Origin: Daucus carota subsp. sativus
Taxonomy: Eukaryota; Streptophyta; Magnoliopsida; Apiales; Apiaceae
Length of the DNA stretch: 64,000 nt
Reading direction: 5' to 3'
Assembly: GCF_001625215.2 (NCBI RefSeq)
Contig: NC_030384.2
Span: 25,160,527-25,224,526 of the forward strand
The notes below the pieces were generated by a model that searched no databases, was not told where the DNA came from, and saw nothing but the letters and a program-made list of their open reading frames with translations. Of this stretch, positions 1-11,512 are shown piece after piece. Both the position numbers and the translations under genes were made by a program. Position 1 is the first letter of the stretch. Each line of letters starts with the position of its first letter.

Positions 1-496
1 GAAATAGAAATATGAAAAGTTCATGTTTATGCACAAAAAATATGAACTGAATCATGTGGATAGAGACATTGATCAAATAAATGTTTAGGTCCACTATGGC
101 ATTTGTTTGGTGTCTGAATGACTCTTGCTTTTAAGTTGTGAAATGATCTGAAGGCATGCAATGTAAGGGCATTACACAATTTCACACTAGTTCGGCTTCT
201 TTTATTTATGTTTGCTGGCATTAAATTAAGCGTGTTGACCTTAGACACATGCTCTCATTATCAAGTTGCACTTAGCAGTGATTGAAACTGCAGAAGTCTG
301 GTTTTTAGTCTGTAGATTTTGTATCATTTGATAGCTACTTGGCTATTCCAAAGAAATTTATTTGGATTAGGTAGCATCTAGCATCAGTAAAGATTGCACA
401 GTCTTGCTTTATTTGTCCTTTGACTTATCTTGCGTAATAATGATTATAAAGAGATCTGTATGTGTCCTAATCTTCACGATGATTTCATACTTGCAG

Positions 497-571
497 GCAG
501 AAAAGCTTCGCCGAATCGGTGCTCCGCCGCTTGGAACAAAAATAGAACATTTGAATAGCAATATTTATTAA
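497..571 (+). CDS. Last coding exon of an unrecognised gene (5' part outside window)
   Basis: A pyrimidine-rich stretch ending in ttgcag at 491-496 is followed by an open exon of 24 codons and a TAA at 569-571. It reads AEKLRRIGAPPLGTKI and then EHLNSNIY. The biased, basic, proline-containing peptide next to a good acceptor suggests a real terminal exon whose other exons lie left of the window. The phase is assumed to be 0; a phase-1 or phase-2 reading is not excluded. I do not recognise the family. The following AT-rich stretch would be its 3' UTR. Confidence 0.4.
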   Translation, partial: AEKLRRIGAPPLGTKIEHLNSNIY

Positions 572-1325
572 ATGTACCTGATAATGTAATAAAAAAGATG
601 TTTTGTATCAAACACTGATCTTTTATTCGAATTAAATGGAATCGTCAAGGTTGCTTGTGGAATGTAAATTGGCGAGACTTTGTATAACAAGCACGTAGTT
701 GTAGGTCTCAAAAATATGTGGAAGATTTAGTTACGTAGTACTCCCTCGGTCCCGGTAAATAGTTATTTACGTTTAATTTTATAATACTTTTGTAATTTAT
801 TTATTTTTGAATAAAAATTTAAATTCAAACTTTATTCAGAAAAAAGAAATTTAAAAAGAATACATGTCAAAATATAACGTCAAGAATCGCCGGCTAGTAT
901 GATCACCGAAACCTTGGCAGAGGATTAATACGATGCAGCTTCCTTTATGTGCAGCCCTTGTATTTTCTAATTTACTCACACCCGACTGTTTCTTGTTTAT
1001 TTAAGGTTCTTGTTCTTGCTTTGCAGCTTTATATCACATCATATATTATATATAAATAGTTTTTGTTACTCATTTTCGTTTGGGTTTACGTTTCCCATTT
1101 TGCCTTTTGTTTAGTTGATGCTTCTTTTACCATTCTTGTTACTCTTTATGTTGTGTTTTTACTAGTATCTGTTTTAATTTGTTTTTGGCATTGTTTTTCT
1201 TGCTAGGCTTGTTATTATCATGTGTAAAATCTGGTCTTTCTCATTACTTCAATGCAAAATTTCAGATTTTTTATCTATGCATTTCTAGAGTTCTGTCATG
1301 TTGTTTTCTGGGTTGACTGTAATTG
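572..1325. other. Intergenic stretch without a gene
   Basis: No supported exon. At 736-755 there is one end of a Stowaway-type MITE (TA followed by CTCCCTCGGTCCC), with an AT-rich inverted segment near 800-850 but no matching second end, so it looks truncated. The rest is T-rich and could be the promoter or 5' UTR intron of the MATE-like locus that follows. Confidence 0.5.
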
Positions 1326-1520
1326 GCGGAACCAGGAATTGAAAAGACCCGGGGCTGAAATACAAAATGTAATTTTTTAGGTGATCGTTTGAATTCAGCT
1401 AGGGCTCAAATATAAAATTACTGATTTTTAAGGTTATAACAAGATCGAAATTAAAAAATTCACTGAGTTTTTTTTATTCAGCCGGAGTTTTAGCCCGGGT
1501 TAATTTCCTTCTGGTTCCGC
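1326..1520. mobile_element. Short MITE-like element with GCGGAACCAG termini
   Basis: The left end GCGGAACCAGGA and the right end (reverse complement GCGGAACCAGAAGG) form imperfect terminal inverted repeats. Similar subterminal sequences (gacccggggctg / agcccgggtt) continue the pairing. The element is about 195 bp with no coding capacity. I could not define a clean target-site duplication, so the superfamily is left open. Confidence 0.5.
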
Positions 1521-1624
1521 TGCATTTTCTATGTAGAATGTTTACATATGTTTCATTGCATGCTTGATTTTTCCCTTTCAGGGTAGTCTCACTTGATTGC
1601 TCAAGAATTGTAATTTTGGTCGAA

Positions 1625-3765
1625 ATGGCTGCCTCTCAATTGTCTACTAGTGTGGTTTCTACAGATTGTTTAGGGGAAGTAGAGAACTTAGTTCTAATAA
1701 AGAGATTGGGAGCTCACTTTTACTTCAGAAGTCTAGTCAATTTCGGAATTCCTATGCATTACTTAATAGGAAGTTGAGAAATACGGATGTTGTTGCCCGT
1801 TCTTCATTGTTGACAAACTACACACGAATGTTGTCAAAATTGCCTGTTATGTGCCAAAATAGCTTATGGTTTTTACCCTTTTGTAGACCTGAATGTTTAG
1901 TACCAGCTTTTGAAACATCACAGGCCAAGAGCATTCATCAAAATTTCAAGGAAGTTCGCTCTCTCTTAATCAAATTCTGTTGAAAGCTTGTGGTTGTCAT
2001 AGTGAGATTCTACTTGAAAGCCTTCTATGGAATCACTGAACATGATAACTTTATCTTCTCCAGCTTTTCTTTTAGTAAATTTTCATTTTCTAAATTTCTG
2101 CATTGGACTGTAGACTAAGATGGTACATTGATTCTGTCACACTGATTATATTTGTTTACATCGAGTGAATGGGATCTCTACATCGGCTGCATCTGATGAA
2201 TTTAATGCTGAGATTCAATATGTGGCAGATATATGCATAGTCACCTACTCACCTATCTGATGATCTGGAATTTCAATCAGAGAGCTGTATTGATGCCACC
2301 AAAACTGGGATCACTTCAATTTGCCGGGTATTTAAATTGTGGTTAGTATTGCGTTGATGTTTAATATCCCAGATCTCAAGTTTGCAGCATTTTTTCCTTG
2401 TGCATTTCCCCTGATTTTTCATTTTGCTACATCTCCACATGGTGTTGTATGTATCTGCATGTTTTTCTTATTCACTATCATTTGGAAAATGCTAGGTTTT
2501 TTACTTGGGAGAACTCTCGCAGTCCTCATAACTACGACATTTGGGACACCTGTGGCATACTCTTTATTGATTGTATAGCAATAATTACAAAGCTGTGAAG
2601 GAAGTCGCATACTCTTTATTGAAGGTATAGCAGGTTCTATAACTTTCATGTAACTTCTCGATGATTGGGCCCTATATCTGAGTATGCATGATATTGATTG
2701 TGTTTATTTTCTTTGCAGACAGGATTTTGTATAGGCGTTTTATTGACTTTGATTTTGAGGGCATCTTTTAGGTCTTTAGCTAAGCTACCCTGTTTACCAA
2801 AGATGCAGAAGTCTTGGCCATTGTGTGAACTGGGGTATAGGTAGGTGCTTCGTTCGTTCACATAGATTGAATTGGATTGTTAAAGTTCTTCTAATCATTT
2901 TATTTCTATACAGTTTGTCGGTGCCAGTCAACCTATAAATGCATTAGCATTTATTTTGGATGGCCTCCACCACGGTCTTTCAGATTTCATATATGCAGCT
3001 AGTTCCGTGGTAAGCAGTACTAAGCTTGTAATTGTTCTCCAAACACAGGGTATGATGCAAAGTGCATTATTATACATGTTGTTTCTATGAACAACAGATA
3101 GTGGTGAGAGCAATATCTTCTACATTCTTGTATTATGCTCCCTCAGTTTTTGGGCTTCCTGGTGTTTTGGGTAGGATTGAATCTCTTTATGGCGTTGTGA
3201 ACACTGGCTGGAGTTGGCATGTAATATTAACCATTATATTTCAGAAATATGGCATTATTCTTTTCTTGGGGATAAAACTCTTTCTGCTTTCAGAGAGGGT
3301 GATAGTTTCTGATCTTGAGTATCAAGTAGTTTCAAGTAAAATCTTCTGTGGGATTAGCATGGGGAGCAAATAGTGTTAGATCGATTTGGGATTTAATATA
3401 TATTGTTGTTCAAAATCTTCATCATGGTCATGCTCTAGCCAATCACCTATGTTACTTTCGTAGTTTCTGGCTGTTGCCAGTCAGTATTCGATGAATTAAG
3501 TTATTTATTATGCAAGTACTATGTCATATGATTATCTCATGGTATATTCATTTTAGTTCAGCTTCATGACATCTGTATTAGTTAACTCATCTATTTTCCT
3601 TGTGGGAGTAATTATATATTACTGTGATTCTTGGAAAATTTTGCTATATGTTTTCAGATTATTATCAAAGATGGTGCATGGTGGTTTCTGCATGCAAATG
3701 CTAGATATGAGTTTAGCGAGGTTTATGAAATACGCCATCAGAATCAGCACCCTACAACTTATTAA
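1625..3765 (+). pseudogene. MATE efflux transporter pseudogene (chloroplast DTX45-like)
   Basis: Pieces of a multidrug-and-toxic-compound-extrusion transporter follow one another in the right order but in shifting frames. The start is MAASQLSTSVV at 1625. Further pieces are FLLGRTLAVLITTTFG (about 2503-2550), YKAVKEVAYSLLK (about 2586-2623), TGFCIGVLLTL then KDAEVLAIV (about 2719-2826), QPINALAFILDGLHHG with SDFIYAASS (about 2925-3008), ISSTFLYYAPSVFGLPGV (about 3112-3165), and the C-terminal DGAWWFLHA (about 3672-3700). In intact relatives these belong to one protein with about 12 membrane helices and a chloroplast transit peptide. Breaks seen: frameshifts near 1668, 2806, 3165 and 3672; in-frame TGA codons near 2826 and 3194 where the family has arginine; and a missing central segment between GTPVA and YKAVKEV. 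It is not expected to make a transporter. The assignment to the DTX45-like clade rests on remembered family motifs. Confidence 0.8.
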
Positions 3766-4340
3766 AGGTGTGATAATCGTACTTACTTGAAATTATATGT
3801 TCTGCTATTACATGATCAATTCGAAGCCGAACCAAAATAAACATACTCAGAATAATATGCAGTCATTATGATCATGTGTAATGTATCAAGTCTTTTCTAG
3901 TCTTTTCACAATCATTTAATTTATATCAGCTGTCCAGTTGATATGGAAATAGATGTGAATTTGACTGTAGGAACCTACATGCTGCTACAAAACTCTATTA
4001 AGTTGTAAGTTTATGTTAGTTGACACTAATTACTTTTCTAGACAAGTACATTCTTGAATTTTTCTTGCTTTACCAATCTCATTTTATTTTCGCGCATCCT
4101 ATAATCATTGACAGTTTAAAATTCAGTTGTAAATACGATAAGTAATAACGTGGCTGAACAGAGCTTTGTGTAGCAATGTGTTCAATTTTGTCTAAATTGC
4201 CAAGCCTGCTAAACATCATATATATATATATTTTTCTAAGATGGGGACTGCTTTGAATCATATAATTGCAACATTGGTAAATTGTATGATTCACTACATA
4301 GCAGTGCAAACAATTATATAATAGAATGGGTTTGTGTAAG
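3766..4340. other. Gene-free spacer between the MATE pseudogene and FMO copy A
   Basis: AT-rich sequence. The minus-strand 3' UTR of the monooxygenase gene probably lies at its right end. I see nothing else in it. Confidence 0.5.
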
Positions 4341-6266
4341 TCAGGGTCGAATATAATCCAGCGGGCTGTAAGGTTCAAATAGTTCAGCAAAAAATCCCCC
4401 TTTTCTTTTAGAAATCCATCCCATGTCTTTGCACAATTGGTCGTTGTACCATATCTTTAAGCCTCCAATGCACCATTTGGTAGAGTAACTGCCACAGTAT
4501 TTTTTCATGTATTTATCCCATTCTTTAACATCGTCCTCCATCTCTTTAATGCTTGGTAGACTGAATGTGCCATCAAGAAGTTCTGCTAGCCATCTACAGC
4601 TCATTTCAGAGGTGTGTAGATTCGAAATACTTTCTGAAAATCCGATTACAGCTAGTTGTGGAACTCGGGGGTGAAGGCAGTTCCTGAGAAGAAGAGGGAA
4701 AATATCAATAAATTTCAGTACCATGTTTTGCATAGTACAATTAGTAATAATTAAAAAGTAGAAGCTTCATGAGAAATCTTTCTTCATGTGACCCTAGAAG
4801 CTCACCTGTAAAGCCCAGATGCATTGGCTATGTGGGATTGGAATGTTGGGGACACAAAAATATCCTTTAGCTTTTCAAAATACTTAAAGCCAGTAGCTAG
4901 TATGACCATATCTACATCTTCTGATTCGACTTCATCATCAAACAAGATGCCTTTCTCGCTGAAACAAAATGCCTGGGACATCTTAAGTTTTATGCCCCCC
5001 TTCTCAACCCTGTTGTAGAAATCCTCAGGCAATATGGCAATGCTGCAAGAATTGATTTCCTTTAAGAAACTATGTTCTGGAACCATATCAAACTTGGCCA
5101 GGCCGAACTTGGAAGTCATGTATCTTTCTATGTATTTAGAGATTCCCCACCTCTGTCATATAATAAAATCAGGCTACTATATCAGTTTTGAGATGCACTA
5201 ATTATATAGTATATAAATTTTACTCTAACATCTTCCTAAAATCTCCTCTTACCAAAGGGGTGAGAATTGACACTAGGAGAGAGAGTGCTAAACTTTCACC
5301 AGGCTTATGAACCATCAACTCTGAGAAGCGATTAAGGTATGGATATAGTAAAGGAATTCCAAATGGTAGGAAATAAGGAATGCCCCAATGTTTAGTCCTA
5401 TACACCACTGTACATGGATGCTCTGGCCCTGTGAGTCAAACGACAGATAAAATAACTAGGAAAAGAACTGATTAACTAGTATATATGTAGTAGCTCTAAT
5501 GTGCTGGTACTACTGACCATTTACACTTGAACATTCCATTGCAATGTCCAATGCTGACTTCTGAAACCCTACGACAGCAACTTTTTTATCCCTGATCAAA
5601 TTGGCTGCAGCTGTGTGATCCATGGATGCATACTCTGCAGAGTGTATTACCTTGCCATGAAACACCTCCGGACCCTTATCGTTTGGAAACTCTGGAATGT
5701 TGGGGAGGTTGCTAAATTTTCCAAAACAAAGAATCACAAAGCTGACTTGGTAAACCTGTATTCAGCTATCATTAGAACTATGAACAGAGTAAGGGTAGAT
5801 CTATTGATGAAAATTTTTAAAATTTTACCTCAGTTAAGAGTGCCTGCTGATCCTTCACCGTTACATGCCATTTCCCTTTAGTGTTGGAATGATCGTTTGT
5901 GCCACCCCAGAGTGACCATGCTTGCATTTCTGCATCAGGTGGACCATCATACCTGATGCTGACAACTTGACTTCTAAAGCGGATGTGTCGTAACAAATCA
6001 AAATGAGAGGCATAGGATTGAAGATATTCGAACACCTGGGATTGTGCAGGGAAGTCCTCTGTTACTGAAGCTGGCCAAGGGAAATCAGAAAACTGATAAA
6101 AGTGTTTAGGAGTCTGAAGCTTGGTAGTCCTGATGGTCTTCCTCCAGACGCCACCAACACTGCTCTCAGACTCGAACACGATTGGATTGAGACCCTTTGC
6201 CTTGCAATACCTACACGCGGCTAGGCCACTAATGCCAGCTCCAATGATGGCAACCTGCCTCTCCAT
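4341..6266 (-). CDS. Flavin-containing monooxygenase, tandem copy A
   Basis: Five exons on the minus strand: 6266-5829, 5755-5518, 5428-5253, 5152-4806 and 4683-4341. All borders are GT-AG, and the exons join to 1542 nt, giving 513 residues, close to the usual length of plant FMOs (about 500-530). The ATG at 6266 was chosen because [14 protein letters not shown] places the FAD-binding GxGxxG motif at residues 8-13; an upstream in-frame ATG at 6302 only adds a basic leader. The FMO signature is present as [11 protein letters not shown], the second nucleotide-binding motif as [11 protein letters not shown], and LATGF follows in exon 4. These enzymes use FAD, NADPH and oxygen to hydroxylate N or S atoms of small molecules. 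The sequence belongs to the plant FMO1-like clade rather than YUCCA or the glucosinolate S-oxygenases by motif appearance, but the substrate cannot be inferred. It appears intact and is paralogous to the gene at 9020-10920. Confidence 0.9.
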
Positions 6267-6343
6267 TATAGATGATTTAGAATGCTTAAGCTTTGTAAGC
6301 ATTCAAAAATTTTGTAATGGCCAGGAGAGGAGAACTGCAAACA

Positions 6344-6351
6344 TTTATATA
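6344..6351 (-). promoter_or_regulatory. Probable TATA box of FMO copy A
   Basis: The minus strand reads TATATAAA about 78 bp upstream of the ATG, the expected spacing for a plant core promoter with a short leader. The leader contains GTTTGCAGT, also present in the leader of FMO copy B. Confidence 0.5.
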
Positions 6352-7490
6352 CACATACACACTATCCTTTTGTAATAATACATTTTAAGATACTACAATA
6401 TCCAGTATAATCCATACTGGATTTTTTTAATATATTTTATGATGCCCCCCAAAGTTATTGACAGATACCTTACATTTCTGATATATCTAAATATATTATG
6501 ATGCACCTTTAAGAAGATTATGTAAATTTCAGCATTATTTCAATCTTTTTATACAAAGTCATTTATCAACCACTTTTTTTTAATAAAATTATTTTAATAG
6601 CAACTATATTTCAACATTTTTTTGCTTATTGTCAGATTAATTTTCTAGGTCCTTCTGTTGAATTACAAATTTTGGTTAGGTACTCTGGGCAGGGTTTTTG
6701 TTCTTTGTTTTGTAGCAGGTAAATAACATATTAGTGAGGCCACAGTGTGTATCAGATTCTTGGAAAGTTCAAAATGCATATCATATAATGTAAAACAAGT
6801 AATATATTATACATACACATGTTCTCAGCGGGCGGCAAGGTGAGACCTTGAGGGTGAGGGTGAGACTATAATAAGCTTATATCTACATCACAGTAGTTGA
6901 ATACAACAAAAAGAAATGTTAGTAGCTGTCTGTGACGATCCTTCTTTAACTGCTCCCATTATTCTAAGATGTTTGTAGATCATTTACACAACATTTTCTT
7001 GGTCTTCACTTCTATTATGTCTCCTGTCTTTGTCCTTGTCCTTATATTTCAACATGGCATGATCCATCAAGCATTTCTGAAATTTCTTGACAGAAACGAA
7101 AAGTGGTCTGTATTTTTTTCTACATAATTCGGTATTATCTTGATGATTTATAGGGTTTGGTATTTTTTGTCGTTTCTTATAATTCATGAATATGTGGAAC
7201 CACATATTCTACTGCATGTTGGCTGCAGTAGGCAGTGGATGCCAAATCTATGGTCTTTGGGTTTCATATCTATTGGTATTTGAGCTTTTTAATTTTGTAA
7301 ATCTCCATGCACATGACATTTGTTTAATATAATCAGATGTTATTATGTCATAACTAATCAGGAATCTAGAGGTAATTATATATCTGTAGGCTATGTTGTG
7401 TTTGAATTATGTATCTGTAGGTTGTCTAACAAAGCAATACTTAGTTTTTGGTTACGAATGAACATGAGACACGTCTTCGATAGATAATGC
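6352..7490. other. Upstream region of FMO copy A, no gene
   Basis: AT-rich with no supported exon on either strand. The distal promoter of the minus-strand FMO must lie here. I see no clear repeat or element. Confidence 0.5.
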
Positions 7491-7689
7491 TTAAGAACTC
7501 CAGGACATCCTTAGATAATACTTGATAGTACTGAACTCAACAGTTGGTAATGGTGGAACCGAGTTAAATGATAATAGACTAGGCAAACTGTTAACATCAC
7601 GAGACATATGTAAGCATCTTTGAACATGTAACAAACGGAATATTATGTTGCATCTTTCAAAACAATAATAACATACAAAAGCAATCATC

Positions 7690-8035
7690 TGCTAGGTTGC
7701 GAAGCAAACTGCAGGACTTGAATCCCCAGTTACAAAGCAACTGATGAGGTTTCTACTTACCGAAGCGCTGGTAATTAAATAAATTCATGTGGATCATTCT
7801 CATCACTGCTGCATCTGATACAGATTTTGTTACAGCAGATGTAAATGCATTTAAATTAGTCTTGTATTACTTTGATAGTCGAAACTTATTTAGAACCTTA
7901 ATATCCCAACTCAATTGAAATGTTTCTATTGAAACTGTTCTCTCTTCTGATATGCTGTACACAAGAGAGTAATGAATATATATATATATATATGACATCA
8001 TTAAAATCAATCCAGAGGCTTGTCAAACTTGGTAG
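7690..8035 (-). pseudogene. Diverged copy of the isocitrate dehydrogenase 3' flank/UTR
   Basis: This segment aligns by eye, in the same orientation, with 18551-18910, the sequence just downstream of the isocitrate dehydrogenase stop codon. Shared blocks in the same order include attctcatca, aaattagtcttgta and a tctgatatgctgtac / tctgagatgttgtat block. An atgaatatatata run and catcattaaaat follow. The coding exon itself is not preserved beyond about 8035. Between them the two segments differ by many substitutions and small gaps, so the duplication is old. No protein is encoded here. Confidence 0.6.
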
Positions 8036-8222
8036 TTTCAGTCAGTTCCATTCATGATATGATTAATAAAGTTCTTGGCTTAGCAATCAATGCTTCACAT
8101 AAGTATTCTCTTTGAATTCAGCTAGCAGAATGAAAAAGAAGCTGTACTAGTATCTCGTGCTTCTCGCAGTAGAAGTAATATATCTTAGTGTAACTATGGA
8201 ATATTGTTTGTTCCGTGTTCTG

Positions 8223-8324
8223 TTAAATTATCATCAATTTTTGGTCCATGACGTTTTTTGCACGAAGACTCTGGAAGGCCTGACTATATTCAGGTTTGTC
8301 AATCTTACCATCAAAATCACCATC
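8223..8324 (-). pseudogene. Orphan EF-hand exon
   Basis: On the minus strand an acceptor-like tctgcag is followed by 33 codons and TAA: DGDFDGKIDKPEYSQAF, then QSLRAKNVMDQKLMII. The first 12 residues are a textbook EF-hand calcium loop: Asp at 1, 3 and 5, Gly at 6, Ile at 8 and Glu at 12. No other exon of a calcium-binding protein was found on either side, so this is either a fragment of a lost gene or the terminal exon of a gene whose remaining exons I failed to see. The family is not recognised. Confidence 0.4.
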
Positions 8325-9019
8325 CTGCAGATTATTATTGGTTTGCTTACTTTCCCAAGTAACTTCTCTTGCTAATATATGATCAGTTTGGCGCCAATAT
8401 TAACATTGTCTGTCTTTAAGTCTATACTCTCAGCAGAACCATGGCCTTTTGGGGTGGCTTATATTTATTTGTTTTTTGCCTTACTGTGAATTTTATCTGT
8501 GCATACAAAAACCATGTCTGACAGTTGGGACACATATTTAGGACATATTAGCGAAAAAGAGGTAATCCTTGTGGTCAAGTATAAAACGTGATTCATTTTG
8601 AAAATTTGTATGATAGTCTTGGTAATTTACTTGCAACTGCTGTATTTACAAAACTATGTTACAAAAAGCTGTGGACATCCTTGTTGACACATCTTCTTTC
8701 TGAACATTGGTTTCTTGTTTTTCCTTGCCACGTTATATTTTACTTTTATTTTTGATGGATAATTCAGAAGCAGATTAAATTGTGAACTGCTAACATAGTA
8801 GTGTTTGGTCATAAAGTTTGCTCAATTGATCTTTAAAGACGTTGTTCATCTATGTATAAATCGCCAAACTTGCTGCAGATCAAATATACATCTTCTGAGG
8901 GGGAAGGGGGTGGGGGGACTCCTTCAGATCAGAATTATTACAACACTGTGTGCACACACTCAATATTAAAACTTCAATACAGATCAAAGCTAGCATATAA
9001 TAGACAGGGTTTGTATTAT
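8325..9019. other. Spacer between EF-hand fragment and FMO copy B
   Basis: AT-rich with no supported exon. A short G-rich run at 8899-8918 lies close to the 3' end of FMO copy B. The 3' UTR of that gene probably covers its right part. Confidence 0.5.
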
Positions 9020-10920
9020 TTAGGATTGGACATAATCCGTCGGGCCATAAGGTTCAAATAGTTCTGCCATAAATCCCTTTTTCCTTTTAGGAAACCAGCC
9101 AATGTCTTTGCACAATTGATCATTGAACCATATCTGTAATCCTGCAATGCACCTTTTGTAGTGGTATTCACCAGAGTATTCCTTCATGTATTTATCCCAT
9201 TTTGCTATGTCATCATCCATCTCTTTGATGCTTGGTAGATTGAATGTGCCATCAAGAAGTTCTGACAGCCATAGGCAGTTCATCTCAGCGTTGTGTAGAT
9301 TTGAAATACTCTCTGAAAATCCAATTATAGCTAGTTGTGGGACTCGAGGGTGAATGCAGTTCCTGTTTACATATTGAGAATATCAATTGTTACTAATTCC
9401 ATGTTTTCTGTTTTAAAAATAGTTATAGAGCTTCACAAATAATTTTTGTTTATGATCATTGGAACAGCTCACCTGTAAAGCCCAGGTGCTGTGGTTATGT
9501 CGCTCTGGAATGTTGAAGACACAAAAATGTCCTTCAGCTTTTCGAAATACTTGAAGCCAGTAGCCAGTATGACTAAATCCACATCTGCTGATTCAACCTC
9601 ACTATCAAACAAGATGCCTTTCTTGCTAAAACAGAATGCCTTGGACTTCTTCAGTTTTATGCTCCCCTTCTCAACCATGTCATAGAACTCCTCCGACAAC
9701 TTGACACTGTGGCAAGACATGATTTCTTTCGAGAGTCTGTGTTTTGGAACCGTCCCAAATTTTCCCAGACGGAAATAGGAACTTATGTATATTTCAATAG
9801 ATTTAGAAATTCCCCAACTCTGTTACACAGTAAACATAGGTTAGTATATAAGGGTAGTTATTTTCTTTCATAAATTCGAGATCTTTCTCAAGTTTGTTCT
9901 TACCAATGGGGTGAGAATTGATGCTAGCAGAGAGAGTGCAAAACTTTCATCAGGCTTATGAACCATCAGCTCTGAGAAGCGGGTACCGTATGGAAAGGGT
10001 ATAGAAATTCCCATCGGAAGGACAGAGGGGATGCCCCAATGTCCAGTCCTGTACACCACTGTACATGGATGTTCCGGCCCTGAGAGGCAAACCACAGATG
10101 AAATAACTAACTAGGATAAAAACTATCATTACTTAGATTGTATGTAGTAGTTTTAATGTGGCACTGACCATTTACAGTTGAACATTCCAGTGCAATGTCC
10201 ACTGCTGATTTCCGAAACCCCACAACAGCAACTCTTTTCCCTCTGACCAGATTAGCTGCGTCTGTGCTATCCATGGCTGAGTAATCTGCAGAGTGCATCA
10301 CCTTTCCTTGAAAAACCTCAGGTCCCTTATCTTTCGGGAACTCAGGAATGTCTGGAAGGCCGTTGTATTTTCCAAAACAAAGAATCACAAAGCTCACAGA
10401 GTAAACCTGTATTGAGGTATCAGTTAGAGCTGTAACAGAGAGTAAACGTAAAACTAGTGCTGCAGACTTTAAATCTTCGTACCTTAGTTGAAAGCGTGTT
10501 CTGATCCTGCACGGTGACATGCCATTTCCCTTTAGTGTCGAAAGGATCCCCTTTGCCACCCCAGAGTGACCATGCTCGCATTTCTTCATCTGATGGACCA
10601 TCATACCTGAGGCTCACAACCTGACATCCAAAGCGGATGTGCTGCAACAAATCAAAATGTTGAGCGTAGGACTGAAGATACTGGATCACCTGGGACTGGG
10701 GAGGGAATTCATCTGTTACTGAAGGTGGCCAAGGAAAATCAGAGAACTGATAAATCTTTTTAGGAGTCTGGAGCCTGGTTATCCCAATGGTCTTCCTCCA
10801 GACACCGCCAACACTTGCCTCAGACTCGAAGACGATAGGATTCAGACCCTTGGACTTGCAATGCTTGCAGGCAGCCAGGCCGCTAATGCCAGCACCAATG
10901 ATGGCAACCTGTGTTTCCAT
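9020..10920 (-). CDS. Flavin-containing monooxygenase, tandem copy B
   Basis: Five minus-strand exons: 10920-10483, 10406-10169, 10079-9904, 9819-9473 and 9362-9020. The lengths are 438, 238, 176, 347 and 343 nt, identical to copy A, and they join to 513 residues. The start [14 protein letters not shown] puts the FAD-binding motif at the N terminus. The FMO signature appears as [11 protein letters not shown], the second nucleotide-binding motif as [11 protein letters not shown], and [11 protein letters not shown] is shared with copy A. The C terminus is TDYVQS. No frameshift or stop was found, so both copies seem functional. Most residues match copy A by eye; differences concentrate in exon 4 and surface-like positions. 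The role is as for copy A: FAD- and NADPH-dependent N- or S-oxygenation of an unknown small molecule. Confidence 0.9.
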
Positions 10921-10956
10921 TATAAGATGAGTTAAGGACTGCAAACATACCTGTAC

Positions 10957-10963
10957 ATATATG
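10957..10963 (-). promoter_or_regulatory. TATA-like element of FMO copy B
   Basis: The minus strand reads CCATATATG about 40 bp upstream of the ATG. It is weaker than the TATATAAA of copy A, a possible source of different expression of the two copies. Confidence 0.3.
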
Positions 10964-11167
10964 GCATTGGTTGATCCATTGTAGTTAATAATAAGAATGG
11001 GTCATACTCTCAAGTTGTAAGCCAGTCCACTTGTGTGGGGCTACCCTAATATCTTATTATTGTTTCGAGTTATATAAATAAAATATATATTTTATTTTAA
11101 TTTGATAATAAATATTGTGAAATCTTATTTAGTGTTGGCCTCATTTATATCCATTATTAATATTATG

Positions 11168-11512
11168 AATATCACAATCCGAAAAAATGGTCCCAAATAT
11201 TATTTATTAACGCCGCATCATATAGCGTTATGGATAATTCATTCAAAACGCTACATCGTCTAGCGTTCTGTTGGGGTTAAATGAACATAACGCTAGTTTA
11301 AGTAGCGTTCTGTTAGATTAAAAGAACATAACGCTGGTTTATGTATCGTTTTGCTAGGGTTAAACAACCGAACGCTACATCATGTTGCATTTTGTAGGAG
11401 TTAAAACAATAAAACGCTATACGATGTAGCATTTTCTTTCCAAATTGAAAACGCTAGATTATCTAACGTTAATAACTAGTATTTGGGGCCATTTTTTTCA
11501 GACTTGTTATTC
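11168..11512. repeat. Inverted-repeat element built from AACGCTA hairpin units
   Basis: Terminal inverted repeats of about 35 bp (left TCCGAAAAAATGGTCCCAAA, right reverse complement TCTGAAAAAAATGGCCCCAA) enclose 11247-11470. That interior holds five to six tandem units of about 42 bp. Most units begin AACGCT and contain a half-palindrome of the form AACGCTA...TAGCGTT. A partial second copy lies at 30868-30950. There is no coding capacity. Confidence 0.6.
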
